Of a stretch of DNA of 64,000 bases, positions 51,430 through 64,000 are shown piece after piece. A program made the position numbers and the translations under genes. Location of the stretch: assembly GCA_036345935.2 (NCBI GenBank), contig JADWOT020000001.1, forward strand, positions 20,393,187 to 20,457,186, written 5' to 3'. The first letter of the stretch is position 1. Every line of letters begins with the position of its first letter. Under the pieces are notes generated by a model that worked only from the letters and a program-made list of their open reading frames with translations, had not been told where the DNA came from and did no database searches. The DNA comes from Taenia hydatigena. Its lineage: Eukaryota; Platyhelminthes; Cestoda; Cyclophyllidea; Taeniidae.

Positions 51430-54400
51430 AGTTCTCATTCAAGTTTGGTCTACTCATAAATGCATAAAAAGAAGCTCAACTTTGGTGGCAAGTTCTCACG
51501 GCTTTCTTTTCTTGTCATTCCTTTAGCGAATATCACTCGAAAGTTAGACGGAAACCTTAACTAGTCGAACCCGTCAGACATTTGACAACGACGAAGTACA
51601 TTTCGCGTACTGTGGACAAACACCATTCAGTTTGTAGTCATCACACAGCGCAAAACCACACCAAACGTCACTCAAAGTGCTCACTCTACGACTGGGAAGT
51701 ACATGCAATGTGAGTCACTTTATTGGGTGGTCTAAGCACAGGTTCGTCGCAGACTACAACCGGCCGTATTCAACCATCAGGCAGCAGTCCTAGTATTTTA
51801 AAATCTCAGCAAATAAGGATAATCTTTGTAAAGGAGCATACAATGCAGGCGGTAGTCTTGCAAGCATCCTGATGAAATCTAGCACACATAGCATTAGTAA
51901 AGAAAGTTTGGATTTTACAAACAAATGACAGTCGACTAAAAAGAGTCTTCATAATTTTCGGCTAGTGTAAAGAATAGGAAAAAGAGGCAAATATCTAAGC
52001 TGAATTTCAGTGCCTATCGATTAGCCAAATAAATGTTCAGTTTACTTCCGTCAGCGTTTATAATAGGAAAGAGAAGAGAACTTGCAGTTCGAACAAAGTT
52101 GACGTCGCGAAATCCCCTCTCCATCTTTTCCGCAAGATCACAACGAGCAAATAAACCACTGGTGCTGCATATCCCGCCATCTCATGAGATCATTCGTCTC
52201 CACCATCTACAGTACCTGCACGCTCCATATCACACCGACGAACTGCCACGTCACCAAATCCATAGCCTCAACGGAAGGCACAAAGGCAACAGCAGTGGCA
52301 CCACAACCATCAGCATTAGTGTCCTCGATTTCAGAACCGACAACAGTAATCAGCAAGTCGGTGGCACCATCTGCCTACCACCTAAAACAAAAGGAGTACA
52401 AAGAAGTACAGTTGGCGGGCGAGGGCTATTAGTGGAATGAGGAATTTGGCAAAGGAGACATCACCCGCGCCAGCGCTAAGTGCAGCACTGCAGCAGCAGA
52501 AGGTGATTGGCATGTCGGGGAGACTGTTGACGGCTAATCCAAATTGGCGATCTTGGTGATGATATTGCAGAAGGAAGCTCAAAGTTGTTAAGACGTGTCG
52601 CTTCAATCGCCATGTGTCAGCCATCGCCTTTGTCGCATCGCACTCCTTGTCAGTTAGGAAAGTGGGGATAACGGTAAAAATCGATGTTACGGATTAACGA
52701 GGTATAAAGGCGGTTCGTGAAAGTGACAGCAGGATAGATGAAAAAACTTACAATCAGGCACTGAAGGGTAACCGTTAACTCAAAAATGAATAATTATAAT
52801 GTCAAAGCACTGCAATGAAATCGGTATTTGCATTAAAGTCCATTACACAAACGCCTTGCTGAGCTCATGACAAAGACTAGCCCAACATTTCTGCGTAACG
52901 CCCTCACTATATGCGAAGCAGATGCAAGCTTTTTACTTCATTCCTTTGAGGCAGAGCCTGCAAGAGAATTGACGTCAGAAATACTTCTGATCGGCCTCGT
53001 TAGTGCATCCGCCACCAACTCGCCTCTGTGAATTTACAAGGACAAGTTCTACCTCCCCACTGAGACACCACGATGACTAGGATGGATGTTGACTACCATC
53101 ACTCACGAACGTAATGTTTTCTCACGTGCAGCTCATACGCCTTGCTGCCATCTTCGCTGCAGAGTGCTAACTTGGGCCAAACCACACAGACAATCAGTTG
53201 TGCCAACTCAACCTAACAACTGAATCGTTATGGGCACTAATGCCTTATTAACCATTAACAATTAGAAAACACTGAATGCCAATGACAACACTACTATAAT
53301 CCAACGGAGATGCATGGAAGGAAATGAAAAAAAAAAAAAAAACACAACAGAGACTACTGTTGTGGCGCTCCACAGGTGAAAAATAGGCCACGAAGTTGCA
53401 AAAGGGACACCGCAGCCCTGCGTGTTCATCGGCTAGCTCGTGTCCAATGCAAGCAACATCTAGCTAAAGAGGCCACCAAATGACCGATTCATAGAGTACG
53501 TTAGGAAAAAGGATGAACCCTCAAAATATGACTTCACCCATCCTCTTTTCAAAGGACTCACAACAGCTTAGATACTCCATTGTTTTTTTTCATCAAAAGC
53601 TCGTTTGCATAAAATAAATGCATTTATTCACCAAGAACACCCCTACGTGTGTTTCACTTCTCCAATCTCACCCAATATGCTTATAGCACTTCACATCAGC
53701 CAATTATACCAAACAAATAAGGAAAACGCGTTCGAGAGACGACATTAGGCCACTCTGCATTAATCAGCGCATCAAATGCATGCAACGTTGGTAAGAAGAG
53801 AATGAACACTTGCTGTACCTCCTACAAGGCAACAGTCGCCAAGACCTCAGCTGCACTCACGGCCGAGAAAAGAGGCGAGGAAAGAATCCATCTCGTGACA
53901 CCTGAAGTCCCACCAAGGACGCAACACCGCGAGCCTTCGCCTTCACTGCATTTCTCCACCTCATCCAAGGAGTGCTAAAGTAATCCCACCTTATCAAATT
54001 GTGCAGCAAGCTTTATGATGAAAGAGTGCCAAGTCTTTTGGCGCACCAGCGACTGTACAGAGAAGAGGGAGCATTGATCATATCCTTTACAACTGAAAAA
54101 TGGCGTGTAGTAGCATTTCTCGGAAGCGAATAAATCAAATCCATATGCTGAAATCATTCCAGCTCACCGCCTGCTGCTCAAGACATGTAATTTACTTAGA
54201 AAGCTATCAAATTCCCGCATGAATAGGCCTAAATAATATCACGAACTAGAAATAAACCATCGATTTATGATTCGAGCATTTTCGAGTCCAAGATATTTCG
54301 CATCTCCCCTCACGTCCACGCTCAGACGATTCCTAGTGTTATGCCATCTCTCAGTGGAACGATGGATGACGTCACACCCAAACCGTCTTCCCACCTTCCC

Positions 54401-55530
54401 AACAATCATAATTCTTTATCCATTCACCGAAGTCAGCATGCAACTTTTCATTTGCACTTGTCGTTGCAGTCAGCAACTTCTTTATCGACTAGAGCAAAGG
54501 AAAGGAAGCCATGCGAACGCCACATGATAAGTGAACTCCCACAATGAACTACTAGAATGACTGCAGCCAACAGTTTCAGTTCAACTATGTGCTAGAGACG
54601 AAAACCTGGGGTAGAGATTTGCACCACACAATCGCTGCATTATCCGCTTACAGTTTCCTCGAATCAATTTTGACGTTTCTTCAATGAATGCCACATAACC
54701 AGGAAGGTTACCTCTGTTTCGTCTCAATCAGTTCGACTGCTCTCAAGCGGCAAGTCCATCGATTTAATACGCGATTCATTGCCCACAAATGAAGTATTGG
54801 TAACAAATAATAGTAAATTCAGACTCCTCACCCTTCATCATGACTTGCAAAAGACTTACAACAGCCAAAATCAGCAGACATCACCCTAATGTAAAATGCG
54901 CTTAGGCATTTAATTGGGCGAGTTAACAGAATCTTAGCATTACACGAACCACGAATTCAGCAAGCCTCGAAATTCGCTAGCCACACTTTCATGTCAATAA
55001 TAAAGGGTTACCTATGTATACGCATAAAATAAGTCAAAAATTTCAAATATGAATACTCACATACCTGGACTCGCTAGCACCAGCCACGAAACATGCACAG
55101 CGACGAGCACACTCAGGTCATCCCTTCGTATACGCCGCTAGCCACACAAGAAGGGTATTAGAGACGATTAGAACAAATAGTTGTTGCAGGAATTCTAATC
55201 TACCTTAAATATCACAGCAAAAACATAACTTCTCTTTTTTAACCAATAAGACTAAGCAAATGCAGTTTTGCAAGGCATTTGTAGGACACTCTAAACACAA
55301 CGTTATAATTTTAATGATTTTCACGCCACAAACAAGGTCTCGGTGAGTCGTTCTCTAGGATTTTCTTTGATAACTAGCGACCTTTATGTCAAGTTTGATT
55401 TATCTGGTTTTTGACACTCCACACTTGTTATTGATATAATAGTGTAATGCTTACGTTTCCTTAGACGTACGTCGTAAGCAAAAGACACGAACACAAATTG
55501 AATCTCTTTGTTGAGACACAGGCAATTCTG
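51430..55530. other. Mostly no gene recognised
   Basis: One frame worth noting is 52184-52432 (82 codons; NCHVTKSIASTEGTKATAVA, SSISEPTTVISKSVAPSAYH), Ser/Thr-rich and protein-like but single copy. A run of 16 A at 53327-53342 could be a retroposed tail, but no body upstream is recognised. The rest holds nothing I can support. Confidence 0.35.
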
Positions 55531-55535
55531 CAACA

Positions 55536-56233
55536 CACTGATAATACGCTAGTGATCAGCCGTTTCGTCTAGGATGATTAAGGCGTCTCAGAGTAATGGA
55601 CCTTCTCGTATTAGGCATAGGCAGATGATCTGTGTGGAAGGTTCCCTCTCTTCCCCATTTCCACCCTCAATATTAGAAGGCTGAGCACGCTTTGACGTCT
55701 CTACTAATAGTAAGAGAGAGAGTAGAGAAAGATACTGTAGAAGAGTTCAAGACGAGGATGTGTCGCGCCCTAGAGAGGGACCACACTGCTTGGCGATCAG
55801 GTTCAAATTGTTCCTTCTCCTCTGGCCTACAAAGCACACTTGAAGAAGATAAGCATTACATCTGTGCACTGTTAGCATGAATTNCACTGATAATACGCTA
55901 GTGATCAGCCGTTTCGTCTAGGATGATTAAGGCGTCTCAGAGTAATGGACCTTCTCGTATTAGGCATAGGCAGATGATCTGTGTGGAAGGTTCCCTCTCT
56001 TCCCCATTTCCACCCTCACTATTAGAAGGCTGAGCACGCTTTGACGTCTCTACTAGTAGTAAGAGAGAGAGTACAGAAAGGTACTGTAGAAGAGTTCAAG
56101 ACGAGGATGTGTCGCGCCCTAGAGAGGGACCACACTGCTTGGCGATCAGGTTCAAATTGTTCCTTCTCCTCTGGCCTACAAAGCACACTTGAAGAAGATA
56201 AGCATTACATCTGTGCACTGTTAGCATGAATTA
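55536..56233 (+). repeat. 349-bp tandem duplication with an N at the junction
   Basis: 55536-55884 and 55885-56233 are the same 349-bp unit with about four base differences. The N at 55884 corresponds to an A in the second unit. Differences show it is not an exact assembly overlap, but allelic copies wrongly placed in tandem would look the same. Confidence 0.9.
55640..56224 (-). mobile_element. Diverged Gypsy leader, present twice
   Basis: Within each 349-bp unit (55640-55875 and 55989-56224), the minus strand matches the Gypsy leader at 8530-8760: cctacaaagcacactt (plus), the tctcctctggcc box, gttcaaattg before the primer site, and gag...ctct-rich stretch. The primer-binding-site bases have diverged. 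Identity to copy 1 is lower than that of the 44.4 kb fragment. Confidence 0.65.
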
Positions 56234-58050
56234 CTAATATGTTTTCTCCGGAAAATTGAGGACTCGGCTAGTTGTCCATAGCTGCACCAAACACCATGCT
56301 ACTTCTGATTAACATAGTAATGGAAATATTCAGCACAAAAATTCGCGATTGTTGATTGTTGAGCTCTCAGTCTCGTCTACGGTCACTTGGACGCCCATCG
56401 TACATTCGTCGGGTGGCCTAACCTCTGGGCCACGCTACAAGCACAAATTCTTTCTACGTTATGAATATAGCTGTTCTGCTCAAGCGATATGCCTACTTTC
56501 ATCCTCGGATAAGTCGCAAAGTTCTACAGTTGCCTTTGTTGAATTCGTGCATTATGTGATTACGTATGAATCGTACACATCGACACCTAGATAAAGTTGA
56601 GGGCACAATCACACGCACAGGCAAATGTGGCGGTGGCATCATTACCTTATCACTCAGACCTGTCTACATGCCATTACTGTCTTCTACAGCAGCTGATGCT
56701 GGCCGCCGAGGTGGGCGACCGCAAAGATCACGATGCTGCAAGGGAAGAAGGGCAGATGCAGTAGATATTGGTGTTGATTGGTGGTGGTGCAGAAGAAATG
56801 GCACGAAGACTACTATGGAAACCTAGTAGTGTGAGGGTGGAGCGTCTGACTCTACATGTATGTTCAAATCACGTCGAGATCAGTACGCTTCATCCCCCTG
56901 CCTTACCCTTCTTCTCCGCTATGCCGCCTTCAAAACTTACTGCAATTGCGTCCTGTCTGTCTACTCCGTGCCAACCAATGGAGCTCAAAGCAGGAGGAGG
57001 ACGAGTGGAAGGTGAGGTAGGAGAAATTGGCTTGCGAGCACAGAGAATTATTGCGGCAAGTAGGAACGAAATATGTTTGCCATAATATGGCTTGATCGTG
57101 GCCAGCAAGAATGGATTAATTGGAAATAAGGCTTCCAAACAGTGGAGACAAATCCCAACTACACGCAAAGCATCGGGAGGCAAGGGAAGGAAAGCATAAG
57201 CTATGCAATCATAGCTGCAGGGAGACTCGAATCAACAACATCCTGGGTAGAAACCAGATGCGCTATTACGTGCTCCTACTTCCTTCACCCATTCCTGTTG
57301 CCCGCGTCTCTCCCTTGACTAGTGGAATCTTGCGTTGCTCCAGTGGACAGGAAAGGACTAGGAGATGTTTAGCAGTCTTCGTAGCTCCGACGTTAGAACA
57401 GTTATGAACCAGGTGAGTTTTGCCTACCTCATCGCCTCTGCTTCACCATGTCTTGTTCCCTCATCGGCTTTCCGCTCCAGCGTCGTGCAATCACACCACA
57501 TCATTCTTGATGGTGCAAATGTGTAAGTGGATGGGTGGGTGGCTTATTCAATGCTATTTTGTTTTCACACAAAAGTAAAGTGCATAAGGAAGCTGACATT
57601 TAGTACTTCCATTTAAATAAAGTCTAAGCTGTACACTTGAGGTTCTAAAGCATTCCTAGACATAGTATTTCAGGGATAGTAATGATAAGGTTAAGAACGT
57701 TTTATCAGCGGTTGCCCGCTAGCAGTAATTCCATGGTACAGAAAGCACAACACCACTCCCACATTTCGCACACTCCCAATGTATTTATGTCTTGCATTCG
57801 TTATGATGGATGCTGCTTAGAGCATCCGTATGCGTTTATTATTCATTCATTTAAGGCAGCAATCGTATATTGAATGCTTTACATTAATATTAGTCTTAGT
57901 TGAATTGCAAGACGAAATGACCCTGTGTGTGTTTTGTACAAATCCGCCAACGTTGAATTAGTCCGTGGTCTTACAAACATCCTCTAATTGATGACCGCAC
58001 CTTATTGTTTATCAAACTGCTAAAGAGTTTCAGAAAGTAGCGACACCGAT
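56234..58050. other. Weak open frames only
   Basis: The best candidate is 56768-57085 (105 codons, PFFSAMPPSKLTAIASCLST, then GGRVEGEVGEIGLRAQRI). An opposing 97-codon frame overlaps it (56890-57183), so strand is uncertain. No partner elsewhere and no certain splice sites. Confidence 0.25.
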
Positions 58051-58053
58051 GCG

Positions 58054-58461
58054 ATGCATGCCAGAAAACATCTTTTAAGGGAGAGGCGATCAGTGGTCAC
58101 GAATAGGTTAGTGGAAGGAGCATCATCTGCAACTGAGAATGAAGCTAGTCTGAATGAGCTCAGCCTCGATCACTGTTTTCCCTGCCCATGTGATCATTGC
58201 ACTCAATACGAAGGCCTAAGGATCAAGACTAAAAAACGAAAAGTCAATCGTAATGCACTGACAGCTGAGATAGTGGATCACCACCCTTTGCAAAATCCCT
58301 TACCCAGCCATGGTTCGTCCGAATTACATGGCGCATCGCTAAAAATATTCAGTGCATCAAATTCAAGCTTTTGTAAGAAGTTGTCGCTACATTGTGATGT
58401 CAATGCCCTAAATGGGGTACAGAAACCAGGTTATTGGCACACCCTGACGGAGGTTGCGTGA
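58054..58461 (+). CDS. Unidentified open frame, 135 codons
   Basis: Protein-like composition: EASLNELSLDHCFPCPCDHC, KTKKRKVNRNALTAEIVDHH, GASLKIFSASNSSFCKKLSL. A Cys/His cluster (CFPCPCDHC) is followed by a basic KTKKRKVNR that resembles a nuclear localisation signal. No named domain fits. Single copy; could be an exon ending near the GTGAAG after 58458. Confidence 0.35.
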   Translation: MHARKHLLRERRSVVTNRLVEGASSATENEASLNELSLDHCFPCPCDHCTQYEGLRIKTKKRKVNRNALTAEIVDHHPLQNPLPSHGSSELHGASLKIFSASNSSFCKKLSLHCDVNALNGVQKPGYWHTLTEVA

Positions 58462-58469
58462 AGGAAGTA

Positions 58470-60590
58470 AAATTGACTTACCCGTAGCTGAGCCAGAGTA
58501 GTCACGCCCGGGACGTGTGTGTGTATGTGATGATTGGACCTTACTCTTTCCACCTGAAATGAAAGAGATGAAGCAACATACAATAAGACAAATTGAAATT
58601 AAACCGAAACATTGTATCCTGTAAAACCGAGGATGTTTTTTGAAGAGAAGTCTGATATAAATAAGGCAAGAAACGGTTAAGCTACTCCATTCACTACGTG
58701 ATCAAAAGCTGGTTATTAATGACGACAGCAGGGAACAATTCAGACAACCACTAGCTCATCATTCGCCTCCTTCGGTCTGAACTGCTTGGGCAGGTGGGCC
58801 TTCTATCAGTGCGTGAGCTTTCTTGAGGTACACATGCCTCAACACTTCCCAGTCTACTCACTTATTTTGCATCGAATGCATACGCTCAAGCCACACGAGT
58901 AGTTATTGCTGTGTGACCGATGCATAGCATGCTAGTAGGAATGCATGCGATTTCTGGCAATGCTCAATTGTTGAGGTCGTCACGTGTGAAAAGGTTTATT
59001 CTTTAGCACTATGCTTGTGGGATAAGCTGCCATAAAATTACACATTTTCGTGCCTTTGTTTTGCATTTACCAGCAAAAGTAACATCCATGAGAAGATAGA
59101 CTGCCCTATATAGCTACACGGAAGGAGTGAATGAATTCTAAGAGTAGCCCATAAAAGGACATAACGACTTGTAACATAAGTGACATAGTCAGACCTGGTC
59201 CATGCAAGCTAAACTGATTGCCTCTTTCCGTCATCACATCTGCCTTGGTGGCAGCAGCGGCGATAATGCCAGTATATGGCGGTCAGCATTCGGGATTTCG
59301 GGACTTAAGACAAGCGTTCAACTCTCGAGGGGACGTTAAGAGGTCGGTCGTTTAGATCGCACACATAGTTGTGGAGTGAGTAAGCAATGCCAGCTGCTTA
59401 ACGACTTCTTCCGCTACTTCCTTTAGTCGCTTGCAGCTTAGGATTACGCAAAACAGCCGTTGCTAACCCGCAAAGAAGTACATTAATTTGTGTGTTAAAT
59501 AACTAAAATTTTTACTTTCCTTAATTGTGACGAAAGCGCAATCAAGTACGCTGAACCAGAGTGTGCCGAAAGCAGTGTCCAGCCTAAAACTTATCATCAC
59601 AAGGAAGATCCGCGCAATGAAGATCAACAATCTCCGCTAGCTGGTCCTATGTGCAACTGGCAAGTTCAGAATTTGCCCATCATGGGCTTTTTAGGATCCC
59701 ACTTATTATTCAGACCCTACGCCCTAATATCAAACACCTAGGTTCGCTAGTCGCTAAAAAATTAGGCTTGGTAGCATACGAGAAGCAGTGGTTTTGAACT
59801 CTTTACTTAGAAAACATTAAAGTCGAAAAGATGAGCATGCGCTACTTAGGCTCAGTACCATATGCAAGCTTTTACGATCGAACTTTTGCGTAATTTAAAC
59901 TTATTCAAAGTTGAGAAAATTGATATCTGGAAAGCTATCGCAAGAGGGACCCTCTGAGTACCAATGCGGCATTACTAAGATCAAAAACATTCCATCAATT
60001 TATCCCAATATCGTGCATAAGGACCCAAAGTACAGCATTCCTCGATGGCAGTTGCAATTATTATGGGCATCAGAACATCGGCGATGCTAGTGCATCGAAA
60101 TGAACACAGCAATTTCTCGATGGAGAAAAAAAATATTCAGTGCCAGCACGAAGCAAGCTATAGAGGCAAAGGTCGATAGATAATAAAACGGAGGTTGTCC
60201 TTTAAGAACAGTAGGTCTACAAGTGCAGAAATTTAGAACAAGCTTTGCTTTAAAGTATTGCATTCCCTCAAGCAGGTTTAGCAATGCAAAGGCAGAAAAT
60301 ATTAGGAAAATCAACAAAAGAAGCAGAACAAGTGATTTATTTACGAAAGTGACGTGATAAATTGCGCAGAATATGAGTTGCGATTTGTTAAGTGGTACTG
60401 ATCAGGCGGTGGAATTTGGGGTGAGAGTGGTGTACAAAATGGTAGAAAAGACAGAGTAGAGATGTGGAGGAGTGGTGGAACTGGTATTGGAAAGAATTAG
60501 GCTGACGCGATCGTGCGTAGTGAAGTCAAGACAGAGGGGCTAGACCAAAACGCAGTGGTCGGAAGTTGCCAACGGGAAGACCTATGTACG
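58470..60590. other. No gene recognised
   Basis: A+T-rich DNA with only short open frames, no repeat partners and no RNA gene seen. Confidence 0.35.
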
Positions 60591-60592
60591 GA

Positions 60593-60665
60593 ACTTGTGT
60601 GGCCTAATAGATAGGGCGTCTGCCTTCCACGCAGAAAACTGCGGCTTCGAGTCCTGTTAGCCGTG
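60593..60665 (+). tRNA. tRNA-like sequence, anticodon UCC, probably pseudogene or SINE head
   Basis: tggcctaatagatagggcg is a good A-box/D-arm, the anticodon stem tctgc/gcaga is perfect around loop cttccac (anticodon TCC, Gly), and ggcttcgagtcc is close to a B-box. The T-stem has one mismatch plus G-U pairs, and the acceptor stem pairs only at its ends (positions 1, 2, 6, 7). A working tRNA is unlikely. A tRNA pseudogene or the 5' part of a tRNA-derived SINE fits better. Confidence 0.5.
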
Positions 60666-60669
60666 TTTA

Positions 60670-63600
60670 GTTAGCGACTACCGATCCAACCATCTTCCCG
60701 TCAGTGACATTGGTGAGGATCCAGTAATGAGTGACGCGATTGTATCCAACTCAACAACTATCGCTCTTTAAGCCTTCTCAATTTGTAAGCAGGTAACACT
60801 TCTGCCGTCGCTTCACCAACTCATCCGGCTTGAGGCTGTATGCGTGCTCGAATGAATGTGGCTATAAAGGCATGTCAAATGGCGGAAGGCATGAAGCTGA
60901 CCATGCGTGACATTGCCTTCTCGCTCTCATAATTGTATCGACAGAGATGAGACCTCGATTAGGCCGAATATGGTTTGCCAGCATTAACAGCTAACGTGGA
61001 GATGCCTAGATTGGCAATCTCCAATTGTTACGTTGATTGATCGCTCTTTTGCGTTCTATTTGTTTGCTCAGTGAACTATGGGTCGATGCTCATTACAAAG
61101 CATTTTGCAGGATGGATTAGGGTGGATTCGATATGAGCTAGGCGCATGCCAGCAGCAAGCTACGTATACAATGAATACTTGCTTGTTTGTTTGTACACAA
61201 TGCAGGAGAGTCGATGGGACATAATATGGAAGCGACATTGCAAAATAGATTAAGTACTCGAGCTCATCAAGTGACGAGTTAGTCTGACTGAAACTGGTGA
61301 ATTTATCTGTCCAGCAGGTGGGCGTAGGAGCATAAAAAGGCAGCGGATCTCCTGCATAGATAGATCAATGTAGGTGAGATGGGAGTTGGATGCGCTGACG
61401 TGCAGCGTGGCATAAGAGACGAAGGATGACGGAGAAGTTAGAGTTAAATGGGAGATGAAGTCCAGAAGAACGGATGAATGTGCTTTGGGCGCGAATAATG
61501 AGCCGGTGTCATATGCGACATAAGTCAAAGCGGGCCTTGTATGAAGTGCATTGCGCTAAAGTCTTTTTAACTTGTGATTTGCACTTCCATATCTGATTAC
61601 ATCTACTTCCGACCTTGGCCCAAAATGCACGAAATAAAGAGGATTCAAAAGTGGCTAGCAGTAACGGAGGTTCATGTATGAGTCCAGATCTACATAAATT
61701 GTCCCTTTGAGGAGCGGTACGGTTAAAGGTCGAAATATATAGGTCGCGTACTCGTAAATCTTATTCAGCTTCATTCAAGTCATTTGACTGTGCCATGTTC
61801 ATGCAACTTTCGTGATTTCTGGTCACCATTGCAGAGCCTTGGTGACGTTTTGGTTTGGCCTAGGTAAAATCACTCTAAACTGTTTGCGCCATAGCTATGA
61901 AACTGTACATTATTGCTCTCCTCCATCCCATTCAGAAACATGGGCCCTGTCTTCACCAAATGCTGGTTGTTGCATCTCTTTATTTCTTTCGAAAATGATG
62001 CTAAACCGGAGCTTTAGTAGAGTCCTATAAATCATTAGTCCGCACTGCTGAACTAGCTTTGACCTCCTTTATAGCCCTGCTAGTCTATTTATTCCGGCAA
62101 AATAGTTCTTAAAGCACTGTGTCAAAGTGTGTCGTTCCTCAATCCCCTTATCAACCACATGATTGTGCGCTTTACTAGTTTGATCATGAAGTCGTTTCGA
62201 AAACAAGACATTTGAGTTGCCACACTACGCTGCTGCCAAGTCAGTTTTATCTCAAAATCTATTTCTTCAGTTAGCTTTAGTATTCGCCAATAAACTTGGA
62301 CTTAAACAAAGCCACTGAATTTAAAGTGGTTTTCATGAGCCTTTTCGGGATCCAAAATTGCGTCCTAGAGCACAGATGGTGGGCCAAAATAATTCCTAAT
62401 CAAACCCACCCGTTCTCTCTCCTAAACTTTGCATTCATGTTAGCACCGTTCTCTGGCATTTCCATGCACCGCCAAATAAGTCGCATGCAGTTAATTGTAA
62501 TTATTCATGTTGTGTTTTCTATAAATTACGCAGTGCTGTTTTTTGCAATTGCTTGCCTGTCTACACTGTTTAATCGCAAAGTAGTCCAAGTTCCACATAC
62601 GCATTACATGAAATGCATTTTGGGGCGAAAAATACTCTTCGCAAGCGCTATTTTGCCGATCATGTACGAAACAAAATTTTTTGCTAATCTAATGGATCAG
62701 CTACTCGCGACCTCTTAAGAGCAATTTCAGTGGCATTGGAGTAAGCCAATGGCTTTCTTCTCTGTGAGGAATGCTCCATTTTGGTATCAATTTCTGCGTT
62801 TGGCATAATCTGGCTCAAGCGAGTTCTTTTATACACAAAATTATGGAAATCAGTTGCGCCATAGCTTTTCGAGACGAAAGCATCAATCCTTAAAATGACA
62901 GATCTAGACGAAGTCAGTTGGCGCTGGGTGAGCAATCGCTATCCCTATTTAATTCAAATGTCTATTCGTGGTGGGTAAAGGCCGCCTGCATTGCAACCGT
63001 CTTGCTATAACCGATAAACGAATGTTGCCGACCATTATGCTGGCTGATTTTATACGCTGACTGAGCCCTTTTTGCGAGGGTGAATTGCGCTGTTTATTTT
63101 TTCTCGCCTACGATGAACAAGGCGAAGGAAGCTAAATTGCTGATCTAACCATGAAGTTTTCACTTGCTTACAAGCACTTCTATGGTGTGCCGGCTCATAA
63201 TGTCGCCTCCGCTTATCACTAAATAAGATAATGCTTTGGTCTTTACAACTGTGGCATGCAACTTTTGTTGTGCACAAGCACATGAAGTTGAAAAGGGACA
63301 TACGGTGATTAAGGGAAGGAAGTGACAAGGACATACGTACTGCTAGTCTTTGCGGAGCATATTGTAACATTTTTGTATAAGCGTACGCAAACATGCTTCA
63401 TGTGTATCTGCGCAGCTACGAGTAGGACTTGCTGATCAGATTTGCCATCACACAGTAAAGAATGGGGACCGAGTGTAGAATAAAAACGAATCTATTTGGA
63501 ATTTAAATCAGTAGCACCTTCTCATAATTCAACTAGGGAATGCTCACATTTTATCACTCCTTGACAAGGTAGATGGCGATTTCGTTCGCTATTGTTAGTC

Positions 63601-64000
63601 CAAGGATACAATCTAACAGAGGCTTGCTTTTCTGTTTACCCAATGGAAAAAATAATAGAGGACTTCTTCTTGAGACTGTCCTACACCTTAGAATATGAAT
63701 GAAATACAACTCACCGTTGATTTCTACGTACAATAATAATGAGACCACTTCTACCACCATACCAAAGCTCCACTGGACAGAAAGAGTATTCTAGACGTCC
63801 AAGGCATGAATCGCATACGGTAACTACCGCAATGGACCAGAAAGTTTGCAGCCTATTATTTTGTTGACGTGCACTCAACTTGATAACAAGGTGAAGGTTC
63901 CGGACGATGCTTACGAAAGCTTTGATTGAGCTCATGTAGTAGTAGTAGCATTTGTAAATTTTAATGAACCAAATGAGTTCGGTCAAAAGGAACATTTTAG
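60670..64000. other. No gene recognised
   Basis: The longest frame (62296-62718, 140 codons) is hydrophobic with two possible membrane segments (LIVIIHVVFSINYAVLFFAI), but it is A+T-rich, single copy and has no known motif. I would not call it a gene on present evidence. Confidence 0.25.

Noticed and set aside
52033..52440. 135-codon plus frame overlapping the Ser/Thr-rich frame at 52184
   Set aside because: Arg/His-rich composition typical of an alternative frame; the overlapping 82-codon frame is more protein-like and even that is weak.
1..64000. CRISPR arrays, bacterial promoters, ribosome binding sites, rRNA genes
   Set aside because: None seen. The window is eukaryotic, and no rRNA-like conserved stretch was recognised.

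Overview
The window is eukaryotic and looks like animal nuclear DNA. There are no bacterial-style operons, no long intronless genes and no dense coding. Short open frames are bounded by plausible GT-AG splice sites, and there are remains of Ty3/Gypsy LTR retrotransposons. A parasitic worm (flatworm or similar) is my best guess from the style of the Gypsy pol and the gene-fragment composition, but this is a weak inference. A 100-N scaffold gap lies at 13553-13652 and a single N at 55884. I recognised no complete host gene.

Layout. 1-3160: no recognised gene, one short direct repeat. 3163-15760: a mosaic of gene fragments with an inverted repeat (3163-4222 against 13653-14714). Its 9.4 kb interior holds the most complete Gypsy copy (8530-11745), a smaller inverted repeat (5400-5872/7505-7941), and fragments of a membrane-protein-like exon (TM exon) and a Ser/Pro-rich C-terminal-like exon. 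15760-23100: gene fragments, some with good splice sites, including a two-exon stretch at 16189-16610. 23130-35525: a larger inverted repeat (arms about 2.75 kb, spacer 6.9 kb) with Gypsy copy 2 directly against the inner edge of the left arm. 35700-44550: a second mosaic carrying direct, partly reordered copies of blocks seen at 4.5-5.3, 13.7-15.8 and 18.9-21.3 kb, ending in a Gypsy leader fragment. 46300-51430: a degenerate repeat complex around decayed Gypsy copy 3. 51430-64000: mostly unrecognised DNA with a 349 bp tandem duplication of a Gypsy leader and a tRNA-like sequence.

The main story is structural. The same exon-sized modules occur two to five times in different orders and orientations, and each of the three Gypsy pol copies lies between inverted repeats. 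The modules keep protein-like frames with scattered stops and frameshifts, so most copies are probably pseudogenes. The copies that look most intact are the TM exon at 38.2-38.75 kb, the exon at 37838-38059 and the exon at 20402-20701. Whether this is real segmental duplication (for example a sex-chromosome, subtelomeric or heterochromatic region) or partly an assembly effect cannot be decided from the sequence alone.
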